DNA of 64,000 nt from Streptomyces sp. NBC_01231 (GCA_035999765.1 CP108521.1:3782001-3846000), one strand, 5' to 3'; shown: positions 1-8,158, counted from the first letter of the stretch. Translations and numbers: made by a program. The notes: a model not told the origin generated them from the sequence alone.

Positions 1-959
1 CGCAGCGCCGCCGCGTGCTGAGCGGCGGCCCCGGCGGCCAGCTCGGGCATCCGGGACTTGAGCGAGTCGAGGACGCCGTGCACCGTACGGGCCAGGGAGT
101 GCTGCCGGGCGGCCGGGTCCTGAGCCTGATGGACGAGCCAGGTCCGCAGCGAGGCCACGGCGGTGGTCGGCAGCAGTCCGCCTCCCCAGGCGGACTCGGG
201 CAGCTCGGGCACGGTGAAGCGGGGTACTGCGCCGAGACCGGCCTTGGTGAGCAGTGCGCCGTACTGTCGTGAAACCTCGGACACCACCTGGTGGGGCACC
301 CGGTCGAGGACGGTGACGAGGGTCACGTCGTACTCCTTGGCTGCGCGCAGCAGATGCCAGGGCACGGCATCGGCATACCGGGCGGCCGTGGTGACCATGA
401 TCCAGATGTCGGCCGCGCAGATCAGTTCGGCGGCGAGGACACGGTTGTCGGCGATGAGGGAGTCGACGTCGGGCACGTCGAGGAGTGCGAGGCCGTGCGG
501 CAGGGTGTCGGCGGTCTCGATCCGCAGCACGCGCGCGGGATTCTCGCCGGGCAGCAGGAGGTCGTCCCCCGGCTCCTGGTGAGGCACCCACACGCGCGTG
601 AGATCGGGCAGCACGCGCATCCCGCTGAACCAGTGATGGTCCTCCGGTCGGCAGACCAGCACGGGAGTCCGCGTGGTCGGCCGAAGTACGCCCGCCTCGC
701 TGACCCGCCGCCCGACGAGGGAGTTGACCAGCGTCGATTTCCCGGCCCCGGTGGAACCTCCCACCACGGCCAGGAGTGGCGCTTCGGGCTCTCTGAGCCG
801 GGGCACCAGGTAGTCGTCTAGCTGGGCGAGCAGTTCGTCGCGGTTGGCACGCGCGCGTGGGGCGCCCGCCAGCGGCAGCGGAAAGCGCGCGGCGGCGACA
901 CGGTCGCGCAGGGCGGAGAGTGCGTCGAGCAGCTGAGGCCGTACGTCCAAGGTCACCAC
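1..959 (-). CDS. Dynamin/Era-like GTPase, C-terminus outside window
   Basis: Reading from the GTG at 959 (a second GTG lies at 956) gives about 319 residues, open to the window edge. It begins [14 protein letters not shown] and carries a clear P-loop, GGSTGAGKS, about 70 residues in, followed by a switch-like T-rich stretch (LRPTTRTPV) and a LLDVPDVDS segment in the place of the DxxG motif. These are features of the large dynamin/Era-like GTPases that Streptomyces genomes carry, often as two adjacent genes. Cellular role is not established; such proteins are usually membrane-associated. The gene faces away from the tRNA, with its promoter in the 960-1281 gap. The GTPase fold is secure; the exact family is inferred. 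Confidence 0.75.
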   Translation of the reverse strand, partial: MVTLDVRPQLLDALSALRDRVAAARFPLPLAGAPRARANRDELLAQLDDYLVPRLREPEAPLLAVVGGSTGAGKSTLVNSLVGRRVSEAGVLRPTTRTPVLVCRPEDHHWFSGMRVLPDLTRVWVPHQEPGDDLLLPGENPARVLRIETADTLPHGLALLDVPDVDSLIADNRVLAAELICAADIWIMVTTAARYADAVPWHLLRAAKEYDVTLVTVLDRVPHQVVSEVSRQYGALLTKAGLGAVPRFTVPELPESAWGGGLLPTTAVASLRTWLVHQAQDPAARQHSLARTVHGVLDSLKSRMPELAAGAAAQHAAAL

Positions 960-1281
960 ATGCGAAGAATGCCCAATTTTAGGGGAATTCTGAAGCATAT
1001 GCGCATGTCTGCGCGCCGACAGGACACAAGGGATGGAAGGTGCGACTGGGACACGGGCACAGTCCAGGCATAACGAGTGCACAACACCCGGTGCGCAACA
1101 CGCCAAAAGCGGTGCACGATTCGTACCTGCCTGCGATTATCAGGACCGCTTCACCGAACCTCCACATCGAGCCACGGAGGCGAAGCAACAGGGGCAAGGA
1201 CACAGGAGCCCTATCCTTGTCCCCGGCGACGTCACGGAACGGCCCACACCCGGGCACCCACGACAGAGGCCACCACACCCG
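960..1281. other. Intergenic region between the GTPase and tRNA-Arg
   Basis: About 320 bases separate the divergent GTPase start from the tRNA. I see no convincing coding sequence here: the short open frames lack a ribosome binding site and have no recognisable protein character. It presumably carries the promoters of both flanking genes, but no promoter hexamer is clear enough to place. Confidence 0.5.
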
Positions 1282-1354
1282 GCCCCCGTAGCTCAGTGGA
1301 TAGAGCAGGCGCCTTCTAAGCGCTTGGCCGCAGGTTCGAGTCCTGCCGGGGGCG
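1282..1354 (+). tRNA. tRNA-Arg (anticodon TCT)
   Basis: A full cloverleaf can be drawn. The acceptor GCCCCCG (1282-1288) pairs with CGGGGGC (1347-1353), followed by discriminator G. The D arm is GCTC/GAGC, the anticodon stem is GGCGC/GCGCT with loop CTTCTAA giving anticodon TCT (reads AGA), and the T arm GCAGG-TTCGAGT-CCTGC is canonical. CCA is not encoded. AGA is a very rare codon in Streptomyces, so this is a minor tRNA. Confidence 0.96.
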
Positions 1355-1363
1355 CCTATCCCC

Positions 1364-1387
1364 GCCCTTCCTTGCAAGGGCCCTTTT
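1364..1387 (+). terminator. Rho-independent terminator of tRNA-Arg
   Basis: GCCCTT (1364-1369) and AAGGGC (1376-1381) form a stem with a 6-base loop ten bases after the tRNA 3' end, followed by CCTTTT. Confidence 0.75.
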
Positions 1388-1639
1388 GCTGGTCAGAACG
1401 GGTGACACGCGACACGCAGAGGCCCCGGGCGCTCTCCCGATGACGATCAAGGGAGGGCTCCGGGGCTGTCCGGCTGTCACCGGGTTTTCGCGGGTGGCTG
1501 TGTCGAACACGTGTCGACGTTCTCTGCCAAGAGGGTCCACCGGCGTCGGGCCGTTCGAGGAGATCCCAGACCCCCGGCGGTCGGCATTCGCTTCTTCGCG
1601 CGCCCCGCACCAGCGTTCCGGACGCTGCTGACCCGCACC

Positions 1640-1853
1640 GACAACAGCCTTGATGAGGCAGGGAAATCGGCGATCCAGGTCCTCCTTGCGGAGGCGCATG
1701 TACAGCCTGTTCCCCGCCTCGCGTTGGTACACCGGACCAGCCTCACGAAGGACCCGCCCGTGATGGGTTCGGCTCGACTTGCCGACCGCCAGATCGAAGG
1801 AGGCGCAGAGCCGCTCCTCTTCCGGCCGTGCAGCGAAGGGGTCTCCTTCCCGA
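1640..1853 (-). pseudogene. Fragment of an unidentified gene
   Basis: A minus-strand frame here reads GDPFAARPEEERLCASFDL, then LAVGKSSRTHHGRVLREAG, then GNRLYMRLRKEDLDRRFPCL. This is a normal amino-acid mix with a preserved amphipathic pattern, unlike the arginine-rich noise in other frames. There is no clear start with a ribosome binding site upstream, and the frame degrades into low-quality sequence downstream. I do not recognise the family. Confidence 0.3.
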
Positions 1854-1863
1854 CGCCGCCGGC

Positions 1864-2170
1864 ATGGCGGCCGTCATCATCGTGGAGTGGCAGGCGAGCA
1901 GTTACCCGCGGGCTGGACCCTCGAAAAGATCCGCAACGCCTCAGGCGATTCGGCGGCCGCAGTTCTTGAGACGGATCGCGTCGTGCCACTGCGGCGGTGG
2001 CCGGCGAAGGACGAGCAACTCCGCCCCGAGATCGTCTTGGGCTTTCATCAGCTGTGTCTGGTCAAAGCCCTCGCTGACGACGACTGGTACATGGGCAGTC
2101 TGAACGAAGACGGCAGTGTCGACTGCTGGAGTGCATACGCCGATCTCTACGAGACTCTCCGAGGTCTGCA
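1864..2170 (+). pseudogene. Frameshifted small Streptomyces protein of unknown function
   Basis: The ATG at 1864 starts MAAVIIVEWQ and then loses sense. One base out of phase the message continues as GEQLPAGWTLEKIRNA, LRPEIVLGFHQLCLVKALA and DDDWYMGSLNEDGSVDCWSA, ending near YETLRGL. The two halves join at about 1892-1895, so a single-base indel in the gcaggcgagc stretch would restore one roughly 100-residue protein. The composition and the WYMG..DGS.DCWSAY pattern are convincingly coding. It is either a recent pseudogene or a sequencing error. Function unknown. Confidence 0.5.
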
Positions 2171-3517
2171 GCCGGATGACTTGGTGCGGCCGGCGCCTGT
2201 CGGACGAGCGGTGGTCCGGACCACGGTCAGGTGGCCGTCAGCCGCCACGGCCAGGGTGATGTGCCGGTACCAGGCCGGGTATGGGCGTACTTGGCAGTGG
2301 TCCCGGCCCGGCCTCGTTCTTCACTGCTGGAAGCACCCGGAGGGCGACGGTTTCCTCGGGACGAAGTCCCCCGCAGTAGAGGGCGACGAAAGGGCGAGGT
2401 GTTCACGGCGCGGACGCCTGCCTGTCCAGCCCCTTGCCCTTCGGAAGAGGGTTGCCCCCGTGCTGGCGGATGTTCCGGAAGCACGGGACCATTTCCAGGC
2501 GACGTACTCGACGGCGAAATCCTGCCATTTGCGCTCGACGACTGGGACATTCAAGGAGACGAGTCGGCCTGTTTCGGCGTCGAAACGGCTCACGCCTCCC
2601 GCCCGCGGACATCCGCTTCGCGCGCTCATCGTCGGCCACTGCGCTCTTCTTGCAGATCTTGCCGTCCTTCTTGCACGGCTACGCGAGTGAGGCCGTCACG
2701 CGGGTCCGGCGGGAGGCCGTCGCCCGTCGTGAAACAGGGGCGCACGCCGGCGCACACCGGCGCACGCCTTTCCCCTTCCCTCCTCCGGTTTCGGGTGACC
2801 GGAAGAGGGCTTCACCGTCCGCGTCCAGTTCTGCACGTCATCGTTTCATTTTCTCGCCGAATGAACGTGAGGCGCCGACACAACTGACGGGTAACCACCC
2901 AAGGCGCGGCGCGAGGGGCCGAACTCACTGGGATTACCGGCGTTAACAGATACCACCGGAGATGTTTCACACATACTCCACATGTGATCTTGCCTATTTT
3001 GCCGCAGCTTGACGCGTTGTCGCTTCCCTGCCAAGGTCAAATCACACACCGACTCCGCGTCGGCGGACGAACTCGAGTATGCGACGGCCAGGCAGCCGTT
3101 TTTACTCGAGGAGCAACGCCGACCTTTCCGGCCTCAGGACGCAGGCTCCGGAGGGATGTCGGTCGGCACTGAACGCAAGCACACGGGGGTGTCTTACGTG
3201 GCGGCAGCCATGCATACGTCTGTCCGCAGCGCCCAAGCAGGGCTCCGGAACGCCGGAACGCCGAGAGCGGGCCTGTGGGGGTGAGACGGCAATCGGATCC
3301 GGCTGACACCGGCGGAATTCCGTTCGGCTGAGCTGGATTTCTCCTCCATGCGCCGAGGGTTACGCCGTCGCGCCCGGACGATACCGATTTGGTGTGCCAG
3401 TACACCGATTGGCGAGCGCCCACCCAATCACATGCATGCCACACCTATCGGGATTGCCCTGCCCGTGTCCGTGTTCATGTCCATTCCGTTTTCCATTTCC
3501 ACACGAGGAATTTCGCC

Positions 3518-3907
3518 ATGCCCACGTTTCAGTCCAGCGACCACGCGACCCGGATCTTCACCCACCTCTTTGAAATCCTCCTCAAAGACGAGACGTTCAC
3601 CCAGCGCATGCGGGAATCCAGCATCTCGCTGCACCTGATCCAGACCAAGCCCGACGTGGAACTGCACGTCACTCCGGACGGCGTGGAGCCCGGCGCTCCG
3701 GCGCAGCCCGCGGCCATCCGCCTCAAGATGAGCTCCGACACGGCCCACGACCTCTGGCTCGGCAAGCTGCTGATGCCGGTGGCCGTCGCCACCGGAAAGG
3801 TGCGGATCAAGGGGAACGTGGCCAAGGTCCTCGAGTTCGTACCGCTGCTGCGACCCGCATTCGACCAGTACCCGGACATCGCCAGGGCCGAGGGCCTGCC
3901 GGTCTGA
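3518..3907 (+). CDS. SCP2 sterol-carrier-like lipid-binding protein
   Basis: A 129-residue cytoplasmic protein with the SCP2 fold: an N-terminal helix (THLFEILLKDETFTQRMRES), beta strands with LHVTPDG, then RLKMSSDTAHDLWLGKLLMPV and the characteristic GKVRIKGNVAKVLEFVPLL helix of the SCP2 ligand pocket. The family binds fatty acyl chains, acyl-CoA or sterols and often presents them to partner enzymes. The ATG at 3518 is chosen because GAGGA lies 8-12 bases upstream; open sequence further upstream has no such site. It is the first gene of a four-gene operon and most likely carries the acyl substrate used by the next gene products. Fold call is strong; ligand is inferred. Confidence 0.85.
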   Translation: MPTFQSSDHATRIFTHLFEILLKDETFTQRMRESSISLHLIQTKPDVELHVTPDGVEPGAPAQPAAIRLKMSSDTAHDLWLGKLLMPVAVATGKVRIKGNVAKVLEFVPLLRPAFDQYPDIARAEGLPV

Positions 3908-3973
3908 GCAGGCGGCCGATCCGGCCCACCCCTCTGAGTCAACGCCCCACCCAAGAAGAGGTTCATCACAGCA

Positions 3974-5194
3974 ATGGGCAACACCCCTTCCTTCACCGCC
4001 GACACCGGCGCATTCCTCGCCGAGCCGCAGCAGATCCAGGAGTTCCGGCAGCGCGTACGTGAATTCGTCGACAAGGAGGTCCGACCCAAGGTCGCGGAGA
4101 ACGACCGCGCCGCGCACGACGACTTCGACTGGGAACTGGTCCGCAAGGGCCACGAGGCCGGCCTGTTCCGTCTGGTCGTGCCGAAGGAGTACGGCGGTCT
4201 GGGGCTCGGCGTCCTCGGGGTCGCGGTGGCCTTGGAGGAGATCGCCGCGGCCTGCGCCGGTACAGCCCTGATCTTCGGAGCCACCCTGCTGGGCCAGGCC
4301 CCCGTCCTGCTCTCGGGTGACCCTCAGCTGCAGTCCCGCTTCCTGCCGCTGTTCTCCGGTGACGACCCGGTTCTGGCCTGCAACGCGATCACCGAGGACC
4401 AGGCCGGCTGCGACCTGCTCATACCGGAGAACGCCGAGCACGCCACCGATGTGGTCCAGGCCCGACGGGACGGCGACAGCTACCTGCTCACCGGGAGGAA
4501 GCGCTTCATCACCAACGCGAAAGTCGCGGAATTCGGTTCCGTCTACGCGAACGTCGAGGGGCACCCGGGCGCCACCGGCCTCACCGCGTTCATCGTGCCG
4601 CTGGACTCCCCGGGCATCACCCGTGGACCGGTCGCCGACAAGATGGGATACCGCGCCTGCCTCGGCAGCGAGTTGCTCTTCGACCAGGTGCGCGTGCCGG
4701 CGGAGAACGTCGTCGCCGGTGAGGGCAACGGCATGCTCATCAACATCCAGCAGATGAACATGGCGCGCGCCACGGTCGCCGCCATCTCCACCGGAATCGC
4801 CCGGGGTGCCTTCGAGATCGCCAAGCAGTGGTGCGCCGACCGCGTTCAGGGCGGAGTCCCGCTGTACAAGCACCAGTTCTCGGCCCGCAAGCTCGCCGAG
4901 ATGGCCGCGCAGATCGAAGCGGCCCGGCTGATGTACCTCAAGGCAGCCCAGACCGCGGACACGGAGATCCCCGCCCCGGTGTTCGAGCCGGCCACCGCGA
5001 AGCTCTTCGCGGACCGCGTCGCCATCGATGTGGCCCAGGAGGCGATGTCGCTGATGGGCGCCCGCGGCTACCTGAGGGAGTACGGCATGGAGAAGTTCGT
5101 ACGGGAGTCCCTGGGCGCCCGCATTTATGAGGGCACCCCCGAGGTCCTCGCTCTGGCGATCACCGAGTCGCTGTACGCCGAGGACGACTTCTGA
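3974..5194 (+). CDS. Acyl-CoA dehydrogenase
   Basis: A 406-residue FAD-dependent acyl-CoA dehydrogenase that would introduce an alpha,beta double bond into an acyl thioester. The N-terminal helical domain (FRQRVREFVDKEVRPK) is followed by the flavin/substrate region CNAITEDQAGCD, the middle beta domain (GRKRFITNAKVAEF), and the C-terminal helical domain with QFSARKLAEMAAQIEAARLMY and GARGYLREYGMEK. The motif IYEGTPEV near residue 390 carries the glutamate that serves as catalytic base in short- and medium-chain enzymes. Length is typical. It lies 66 bases after the SCP2 gene with AGAGG upstream and is co-directional with the next two genes. Chain-length preference cannot be read from the sequence. 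Confidence 0.93.
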   Translation: MGNTPSFTADTGAFLAEPQQIQEFRQRVREFVDKEVRPKVAENDRAAHDDFDWELVRKGHEAGLFRLVVPKEYGGLGLGVLGVAVALEEIAAACAGTALIFGATLLGQAPVLLSGDPQLQSRFLPLFSGDDPVLACNAITEDQAGCDLLIPENAEHATDVVQARRDGDSYLLTGRKRFITNAKVAEFGSVYANVEGHPGATGLTAFIVPLDSPGITRGPVADKMGYRACLGSELLFDQVRVPAENVVAGEGNGMLINIQQMNMARATVAAISTGIARGAFEIAKQWCADRVQGGVPLYKHQFSARKLAEMAAQIEAARLMYLKAAQTADTEIPAPVFEPATAKLFADRVAIDVAQEAMSLMGARGYLREYGMEKFVRESLGARIYEGTPEVLALAITESLYAEDDF

Positions 5195-5238
5195 TTCCCG
5201 CCCCGTCGCAAAAGCAGGCAAGGTGAACAAGGGAACCC

Positions 5239-6330
5239 ATGGGTATGCACACCGATCTCGTGGCCGGTGACACGGCCACTCTCCGTCCCTGGAACGTGCC
5301 GCGCGGCCTGTCCGACGACCGTTCCACCGCCCAGCCGTCCGAGGGAGTACGGCAGCGGTACATCAGGGACATCCTCCGACTGCACGGCCGGCAGAGTTTC
5401 GGCCGCCTGGACGCGGAACTCCGCAGGACCGACGCGTGCCTCTACCGTTCCGATCACGGGCGCGGGGTGGTCACCTCCGTCGCCCGCTCGGAGTCCATCC
5501 CCGAGCGGTACCTCGTGGGGCTGGCCGGCTTCCGGCTCTCGGAGTACCTCAGGGCCGGCTTCGCCTGCGAGGACGTCGTCTTCAACCGCTCCCTGTTCTG
5601 TGAGCCGGTGCGGGAGTTCCACCCCGCGGACCTGCACGTGATCACCACGGACGTGGCCAGTGGCCGCATCCTCGGGTATGTGGCCCTGGCCCACAGCAAG
5701 GACCCGGAGCCCCGGCCGCTGAACGCCACCGACCGGCACCCGTTCCCCTGCGAGCAGGCTCACGACGTACGTCTGCAGAACCTGCTGCGCGATGCCGGGG
5801 ACCTGACCACGCACGAGGTCAGGGAGGTCAAGCGTTTCGTGCACGCCCACGCCGTCACCGACCGGTCGTTACGACTGCGGATCACGCTGGAACTGCTGGC
5901 CGCCGTCACCCGCGCGTCTCACCTGGAGGGGTGCCTGACCCGGCTGCTGATCGGCGACGTGGAGGAACACGTGGCCCTGCGGCACCTCGTGCTCCTCGGT
6001 CTCGACGTCCGCCTCCTGGAGGGCACGGAACCCCGCCTGAACCGGCAGAACGTCATGCACCCCATGTACACGGCGCGGGCCAAGGTTCTCCCCTTCTACG
6101 CCTGGACACCGGCGGCCGAGGAAGTCGACAGGCGCGGACGGATGCTGGAGCAGGCCGCCGCGGCCGAATCCCCGTTCCGGGCGCTGCGTGAGCTGATGGC
6201 CCAGCTCAGCGGATCCGTGCAGTACACAGAGGCCGAGCGGCGAGCGCGGCAGGCGGCCCCGGACAGGGGCGAGGAGGCCGCCCGCGAGGAGGCGGCCGGC
6301 GACGCGGCGACCGGGAAGGCGGCCGCCTGA
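5239..6330 (+). CDS. Putative LuxI/FeeM-fold N-acyltransferase
   Basis: 363 residues with no family I can name with certainty. The central part resembles the acyl-homoserine-lactone synthase / N-acyl amino acid synthase (GNAT-like) fold: a strand pair LHVITTDVASGRILGYVAL, then HPFPCEQAHD, then THEVREVKRFVHA in the place of the conserved E-x-x-R motif, a long helix (LRITLELLAAVTRASHLEG), a strand and a second helix (EEHVALRHLVLLGLDVRLLEG). The last 50 residues are an alanine/glutamate-rich tail that looks disordered. AAGGGA precedes the ATG at 5239. Its stop overlaps the ThiF-like gene start, so the two are probably translationally coupled. Together with the SCP2 and dehydrogenase genes this suggests transfer of an acyl chain to an amine or hydroxyl. 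The fold assignment is inference. Confidence 0.5.
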   Translation: MGMHTDLVAGDTATLRPWNVPRGLSDDRSTAQPSEGVRQRYIRDILRLHGRQSFGRLDAELRRTDACLYRSDHGRGVVTSVARSESIPERYLVGLAGFRLSEYLRAGFACEDVVFNRSLFCEPVREFHPADLHVITTDVASGRILGYVALAHSKDPEPRPLNATDRHPFPCEQAHDVRLQNLLRDAGDLTTHEVREVKRFVHAHAVTDRSLRLRITLELLAAVTRASHLEGCLTRLLIGDVEEHVALRHLVLLGLDVRLLEGTEPRLNRQNVMHPMYTARAKVLPFYAWTPAAEEVDRRGRMLEQAAAAESPFRALRELMAQLSGSVQYTEAERRARQAAPDRGEEAAREEAAGDAATGKAAA

Positions 6331-7223
6331 TGGCCCTCACGCATGAGTCCGCGCCCAGCCGCGACTTCTACGAGGTGTTCACCGAACGCAACCGCGGTTT
6401 CATCTCCGAGAGGACACAGGATGCCCTGTCCCGGGCCCGTCTTCTCATCGCCGGCTGTGGTTCGACGGGCGGTGCCGCGGTGGAACCCCTGACCAGGATC
6501 GGCGTGCAGGACTTCCTGCTGGCCGACGTCGGGGAGTTCGAACTGAACAACCTCAACCGGCAGCACGCCGCCTACGGCGACATCGGCCGCCACAAGGCGG
6601 AGGTGGCCGCGGAGCGCGTCATGTCGGTCAACCCGCACGCCCGGGTGGAGGTGGTATCCGAAGGCATCACGGCCGGCAACGCCGACGCACTCGTCGGCGG
6701 CGCGTCCGTGGTGATCGACGGCGTGGACGTCACCGAACGTTCCGGCTGGCGTGCCAAGTACCTGCTCCACGAGGCGGCGGTCAGCTCCGGCCGCCCCGTA
6801 CTGACCGGTTACGACATGGCCGGCACCCAGTACATCAGGTTCTACGACTACCGCCGCGCCGGCTCCTCCCCATTCGACGGCAGGATCAAGACCGGAGACA
6901 TCGAACGGGCGGGTATCTGGTCCCTGCTCCACCGTGCCGTGCCTACCAGGTACATCCCGTTGGAGATGATCAGAAACGCGCGCGAGCACCTGGGGGAGGA
7001 GGGCTACAGCGTCCCGCAACTGGTATACGCGTCCATGCTGTTCGGCGCGCTCAGCACCCGGATGACCGCGCAGATCCTGGTCGGTGATCCGGTACGCCAG
7101 GACGTGGCGGTCGACATCCACGGCGTGGTTCGACCGCTGTCGGCAACAGTGCGCACCGGCCTACGGTGGCCCATCGAGCTGATCGGCGGGCTGCGCAAGC
7201 TGGCGGCGACGGCAGCCCGCTGA
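6330..7223 (+). CDS. ThiF/MoeB/E1-like adenylyltransferase
   Basis: 297 residues with a ThiF-type Rossmann core: RLLIAGCGSTGGAAVEPLTR (nucleotide-binding glycine loop), the acidic strand LADVGEFELNNLNRQ (the canonical D..V...NLNRQ motif), then GRHKAEVAAERV and VIDGVD. These enzymes adenylate a C-terminal carboxylate of a protein or peptide. The only cysteine in the whole protein is in the glycine loop, so there is no catalytic E1 cysteine and no CxxC zinc pair; thioester formation is therefore unlikely and simple acyl-adenylate chemistry (or a redox role) remains. ATG overlaps the upstream stop by one base. No ubiquitin-like partner or precursor peptide is visible next to it. Confidence 0.8.
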   Translation: MALTHESAPSRDFYEVFTERNRGFISERTQDALSRARLLIAGCGSTGGAAVEPLTRIGVQDFLLADVGEFELNNLNRQHAAYGDIGRHKAEVAAERVMSVNPHARVEVVSEGITAGNADALVGGASVVIDGVDVTERSGWRAKYLLHEAAVSSGRPVLTGYDMAGTQYIRFYDYRRAGSSPFDGRIKTGDIERAGIWSLLHRAVPTRYIPLEMIRNAREHLGEEGYSVPQLVYASMLFGALSTRMTAQILVGDPVRQDVAVDIHGVVRPLSATVRTGLRWPIELIGGLRKLAATAAR

Positions 7224-7236
7224 GACACCCGCACCG

Positions 7237-7268
7237 CCCCGCGCGTCCGGTTCCGCCGACGCGCGGGG
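7237..7268 (+). terminator. Hairpin terminator after the ThiF operon
   Basis: CCCCGCGCGTC (7237-7247) pairs perfectly with GACGCGCGGGG (7258-7268) around a 10-base loop, 14 bases after the ThiF stop. No T-run follows, as is common in Streptomyces. It lies between convergent genes. Confidence 0.65.
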
Positions 7269-7316
7269 TGCCGCGTGCCGGGTCGCCCGGATGGCGTGCC
7301 GGGGGGCGGAGGAACC

Positions 7317-7369
7317 TCCCCCGGTACGTCGGGCGGTGTCGTGCTCCGGTCCCCCGGTACGTCGGGCGG
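7317..7369. repeat. Pair of 20-bp direct repeats
   Basis: The sequence tcccccggtacgtcgggcgg occurs at 7317-7336 and again at 7350-7369, exactly 33 bases apart (about three helical turns), in the gap between the convergent ThiF and TetR genes. Role unknown. Confidence 0.7.
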
Positions 7370-7422
7370 CGTAGGGTCACGGTCCCCGTCCCGGCAGCCG
7401 GAGTGTCGCTGCTCAGCCGGCC

Positions 7423-8037
7423 TTACGAGGCCGCCTTGACGAGGCCGGACAGCATGTAACCCACCACCTGTGCCCCCTCCCGGCCTGCCTTCTCGTGGTC
7501 GTCGGCGAAGGCCAGCGCGGTGGCCGCCTCACAGAGGGTTCCGAAGATCACGGTCGCCGTCATCTCGATCGGTACCGGCCGCAACTCGCCCCGCTCGGCC
7601 AACTGGTTCAGGAGTCCCATCACCAGGGGCAGCGCCATTTCGTTGTCCATCTCGCGGCAGCGCTGCACGCCGAGGACGCCGGCGGACTGACGCAGCAGTG
7701 ACCTCCGGCGCGCGTCCTCGACATAGCTGTCCAGAAAGCCCCGCACGGCGGCACTCGCGACCGACCACGGCGACTGCTCCTCGTCGCCGAGCTCCTTGAG
7801 GGCGTTTCCGACCTGCTCCAGGACGCCCCGCTGGCTGAGCTGGAACACCTCGTCGAAGATGGCGCGCTTGTCCGCGAAGTGGTGGTAGACCGCGCCCTTG
7901 CTGACGCGGGCCGTGCCGGCGATGTCGTCGACGGAGGTGACGTCGAAGCCCTTCTCGGCGAAGAGTTGCGCGGCTGCCTCCAGCACCGCGGCACGGGTCA
8001 GCGCCGCGTACTCCTCACGCCGTGACTTGACTGCCAT
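7423..8037 (-). CDS. TetR-family transcriptional regulator
   Basis: 204 residues. The N-terminal helix-turn-helix is typical of TetR repressors: TRAAVLEAAAQLFAEKGFDV, then TSVDDIAGTARVSKGAVYHH and FADKRAIFDEVF. The C-terminal ligand domain is all helical. The start at 8037 (MAVKSRREEY) is chosen because GGAGG lies 6 bases upstream; an open frame continues well beyond it but has no coding character. The gene is divergent from the MMPL exporter at 8159 with a palindrome in the shared gap, the classic arrangement of a repressor controlling its adjacent efflux gene. The effector is likely a lipid or the exported compound. Confidence 0.92.
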   Translation of the reverse strand: MAVKSRREEYAALTRAAVLEAAAQLFAEKGFDVTSVDDIAGTARVSKGAVYHHFADKRAIFDEVFQLSQRGVLEQVGNALKELGDEEQSPWSVASAAVRGFLDSYVEDARRRSLLRQSAGVLGVQRCREMDNEMALPLVMGLLNQLAERGELRPVPIEMTATVIFGTLCEAATALAFADDHEKAGREGAQVVGYMLSGLVKAAS

Positions 8038-8158
8038 GTTGCCTCCAAAGAATACTGACCGACCGTGAGTCGTTTGCAGACTGCGAGTCGGTGTACGACT
8101 CGGAGTTCCGTCATTATCCAGCCTGCCCCCTGACTTCTCCAACGCTGGGAGCCGTCGT
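8038..8158. promoter_or_regulatory. Divergent TetR/MMPL promoter region with candidate operator
   Basis: CGAGTCG (8084-8090), GTGTA, CGACTCG (8096-8102) is a perfect 7-5-7 inverted repeat. Two further GAGTCG-type half sites occur upstream (one at about 8066-8072, gtgagtcg), and ACTGACCGACCGTGAGT near 8053-8070 is an imperfect palindrome. CATTAT at 8112-8117 could be the -10 box for the exporter gene, which would place the perfect palindrome over its -35. This fits repression by the TetR protein; it is inferred from layout. Confidence 0.55.

Larger units (their letters stand above)
1388..3517. other. Gene-poor region with decayed gene fragments
   Basis: About 2.1 kb downstream of the tRNA has no intact gene I can support. 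It holds fragments with protein-like composition but no complete frame: one on the minus strand near 1640-1853, one on the plus strand at 1864-2170 (listed separately), and a third on the minus strand within 2321-2629 (includes ETGRLVSLNVPVVERKW). From about 2900 to 3517 I see nothing coding; this stretch should contain the promoter of the 3518 operon. A tRNA followed by decayed genes is a typical place for the remains of an integrated element, but no integrase and no duplicated tRNA 3' end is visible in the window. Confidence 0.5.

Noticed and set aside
1316..1732. Minus-strand frame ending in RQDSNLRPSA
   Set aside because: That ending is the usual mistranslation of the antisense of a tRNA gene. 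Only the upstream part (about 1640-1853) has protein-like character and is listed as a fragment.
3178..3280. Short GTG-started frame upstream of the SCP2 gene as a possible precursor peptide for the ThiF enzyme
   Set aside because: 28 residues (VAAAMHTSVRSAQAGLRNAG...) with no strong ribosome binding site and no core-peptide features. It cannot be distinguished from chance.
3428..5230. A 600-residue open frame on the minus strand
   Set aside because: It is antisense to the SCP2 and acyl-CoA dehydrogenase genes, has no ribosome binding site, and its composition (Val/Gly/Arg/His-rich) is that of an antisense shadow in high-GC DNA.
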